NCBI GenBank assembly: GCA_025963425.1
Contig: JAOPUQ010000020.1
Location: 1-6,071, forward strand
DNA from: Modestobacter sp.
GTDB taxonomy: Bacteria; Actinomycetota; Actinomycetes; Mycobacteriales; Geodermatophilaceae
Length of the DNA stretch: 6,071 nucleotides
Direction of reading: 5' to 3'
The notes below the pieces were generated by a model. The model made no database searches. It had not been told where the DNA came from and was given only the letters and a program-made list of their open reading frames with translations. A program made the translations under genes and the position numbers. Each line of letters starts with the position of its first letter. Positions within the stretch are counted from its first letter, which is position 1. Of this stretch, positions 5,831 to 6,071 are shown piece after piece.

Positions 5831-5846
5831 AAAAGATCTTCTGATT
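5831..5846 (+). promoter_or_regulatory. AT-rich tract with AAGATCTT palindrome upstream of the flagellin promoter
   Basis: Between the fliA stop and the flagellin promoter is a short A/T-rich island including the perfect 8-bp palindrome AAGATCTT (5833-5840). It ends five bases before the -35-like TCAA. In a genome this GC-rich it could act as an UP element or a regulator site. No recognised family consensus is apparent. Confidence 0.3.
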
Positions 5847-5850
5847 CGGG

Positions 5851-5878
5851 TCAAGGACCCCCCGGTCCCGTCCGTTAT
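5851..5878 (+). promoter_or_regulatory. Candidate FliA-dependent flagellin promoter
   Basis: TCAA (5851-5854), 16 bases, then TCCGTTAT (5871-5878). The spacing is identical to that of the fliA promoter; the -10 differs from GCCGATAA at three positions. Placement between fliA and flagellin, about 70 bases before the ATG, is right for the class of promoter that FliA reads. The spacer contains GGACC, four C, GGTCC (5855-5868), an inverted repeat that could be an operator or chance. Confidence 0.5.
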
Positions 5879-5892
5879 CAGTCATGCAACGC

Positions 5893-5914
5893 CCCGCAGC
5901 ACGGATGCAGCGGG
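5893..5914 (+). promoter_or_regulatory. Flagellin leader hairpin displaying GGA, probable CsrA site 1
   Basis: The RNA would form a 5-bp stem (5893-5897 with 5910-5914), one A opposite A, then a 3-bp stem (GCA/TGC) closed by a CGGA loop (5902-5905). The loop context CACGGATG resembles the CsrA consensus ACA(A/G)GGATG, and a GGA shown in a hairpin loop is the preferred CsrA target. It lies within the predicted leader, 36 bases upstream of the second CACGGA at the ribosome site. Regulation by CsrA is inferred. Confidence 0.5.
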
Positions 5915-5936
5915 ACCACCAGCAAGCCCCGATTCC

Positions 5937-5944
5937 ACGGAGGA
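5937..5944 (+). promoter_or_regulatory. Flagellin Shine-Dalgarno overlapping probable CsrA site 2
   Basis: GGAGGA (5939-5944) is a strong ribosome site 5 bases before the ATG at 5950. It is embedded in CACGGAGG, sharing CACGGA with the upstream hairpin loop. In Bacillus hag mRNA the second CsrA site likewise overlaps the Shine-Dalgarno. Confidence 0.55.
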
Positions 5945-5949
5945 ACACC

Positions 5950-6071
5950 ATGGGCATGAGCGTCAACAACAACATCGCGGCGATGAACTCGTACCGCAAC
6001 CTGTCGGTCACCGACAGCCAGATGGGCAAGTCGCTGGAGAAGCTCTCCTCCGGCTTCCGCATCAACCGCGC
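5950..6071 (+). CDS. Flagellin, N-terminal 40 residues only (cut by window edge)
   Basis: Flagellin is the filament subunit, exported and polymerised outside the cell. The visible part has the conserved N-terminal D0/D1 helix: MSVNNNIAAMNSYRNLSVT, then KSLEKLSSGFRINR, the canonical LSSG(L/F)RIN motif needed for assembly. The ATG at 5950 is set by GGAGGA 5 bases upstream; a second in-frame ATG two codons later is too close to call but changes only two residues. It follows fliA by 132 bases on the same strand, with its own FliA-like promoter and a structured leader likely to be a CsrA target. The name could be hag, fliC or flaA depending on convention. Confidence 0.95.
   Translation, partial: MGMSVNNNIAAMNSYRNLSVTDSQMGKSLEKLSSGFRINR

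Overview
The window is a high-GC (roughly 70% or more by eye) piece of a flagellar gene cluster. Pervasive G/C third positions, GTG starts, strong GGAGG-type ribosome binding sites, the flagellin N-terminus and the flgN-flgK-flgL order all suggest a motile actinobacterium. A Geodermatophilaceae-like or related soil actinobacterium is my inference from gene style, not a database match.

Layout, right to left. The right edge (5950-6071, + strand) carries the first 40 codons of flagellin. Before it (+, 4897-5817) is the motility sigma factor FliA (sigma-28/SigD type). Divergent from fliA, on the minus strand, runs flgN (4703-4218), flgK (4221-2797) and flgL (2792-1905). These three are tightly coupled: a 4-base GTGA overlap, then a 4-base gap. 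After a 148-base gap with strong inverted repeats comes csrA (1756-1514). A second gap (1369-1513) holds a possible terminator and a FliA-like promoter. It is followed by an unrecognised 208-residue protein (1368-742) and then by an ORF that runs off the left edge (648-1) and carries a sigma-70 region-2-like segment.

How it fits together. FlgK and FlgL are the hook-filament junction proteins, FlgN is their export chaperone, and flagellin is the filament. FliA would transcribe the late genes. Promoter-like pairs of the form TCA(A/C), 15-16 bases, GCCG/TCCG lie upstream of fliA itself, of flagellin and of the 208-residue gene, with a weaker one before flgN. CsrA is expected to repress flagellin translation. 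The flagellin leader has the right architecture for this: a small hairpin with GGA in its loop (5893-5914) and a second CACGGA motif overlapping the Shine-Dalgarno (5937-5944).

Most notable: the likely CsrA-flagellin circuit without a recognisable FliW in the usual place between flgL and csrA; the pairing of csrA with an unknown protein and a second sigma-like protein; and a FliA with a tail of about 65 residues beyond region 4. No tRNA, rRNA, CRISPR array or mobile element was seen.
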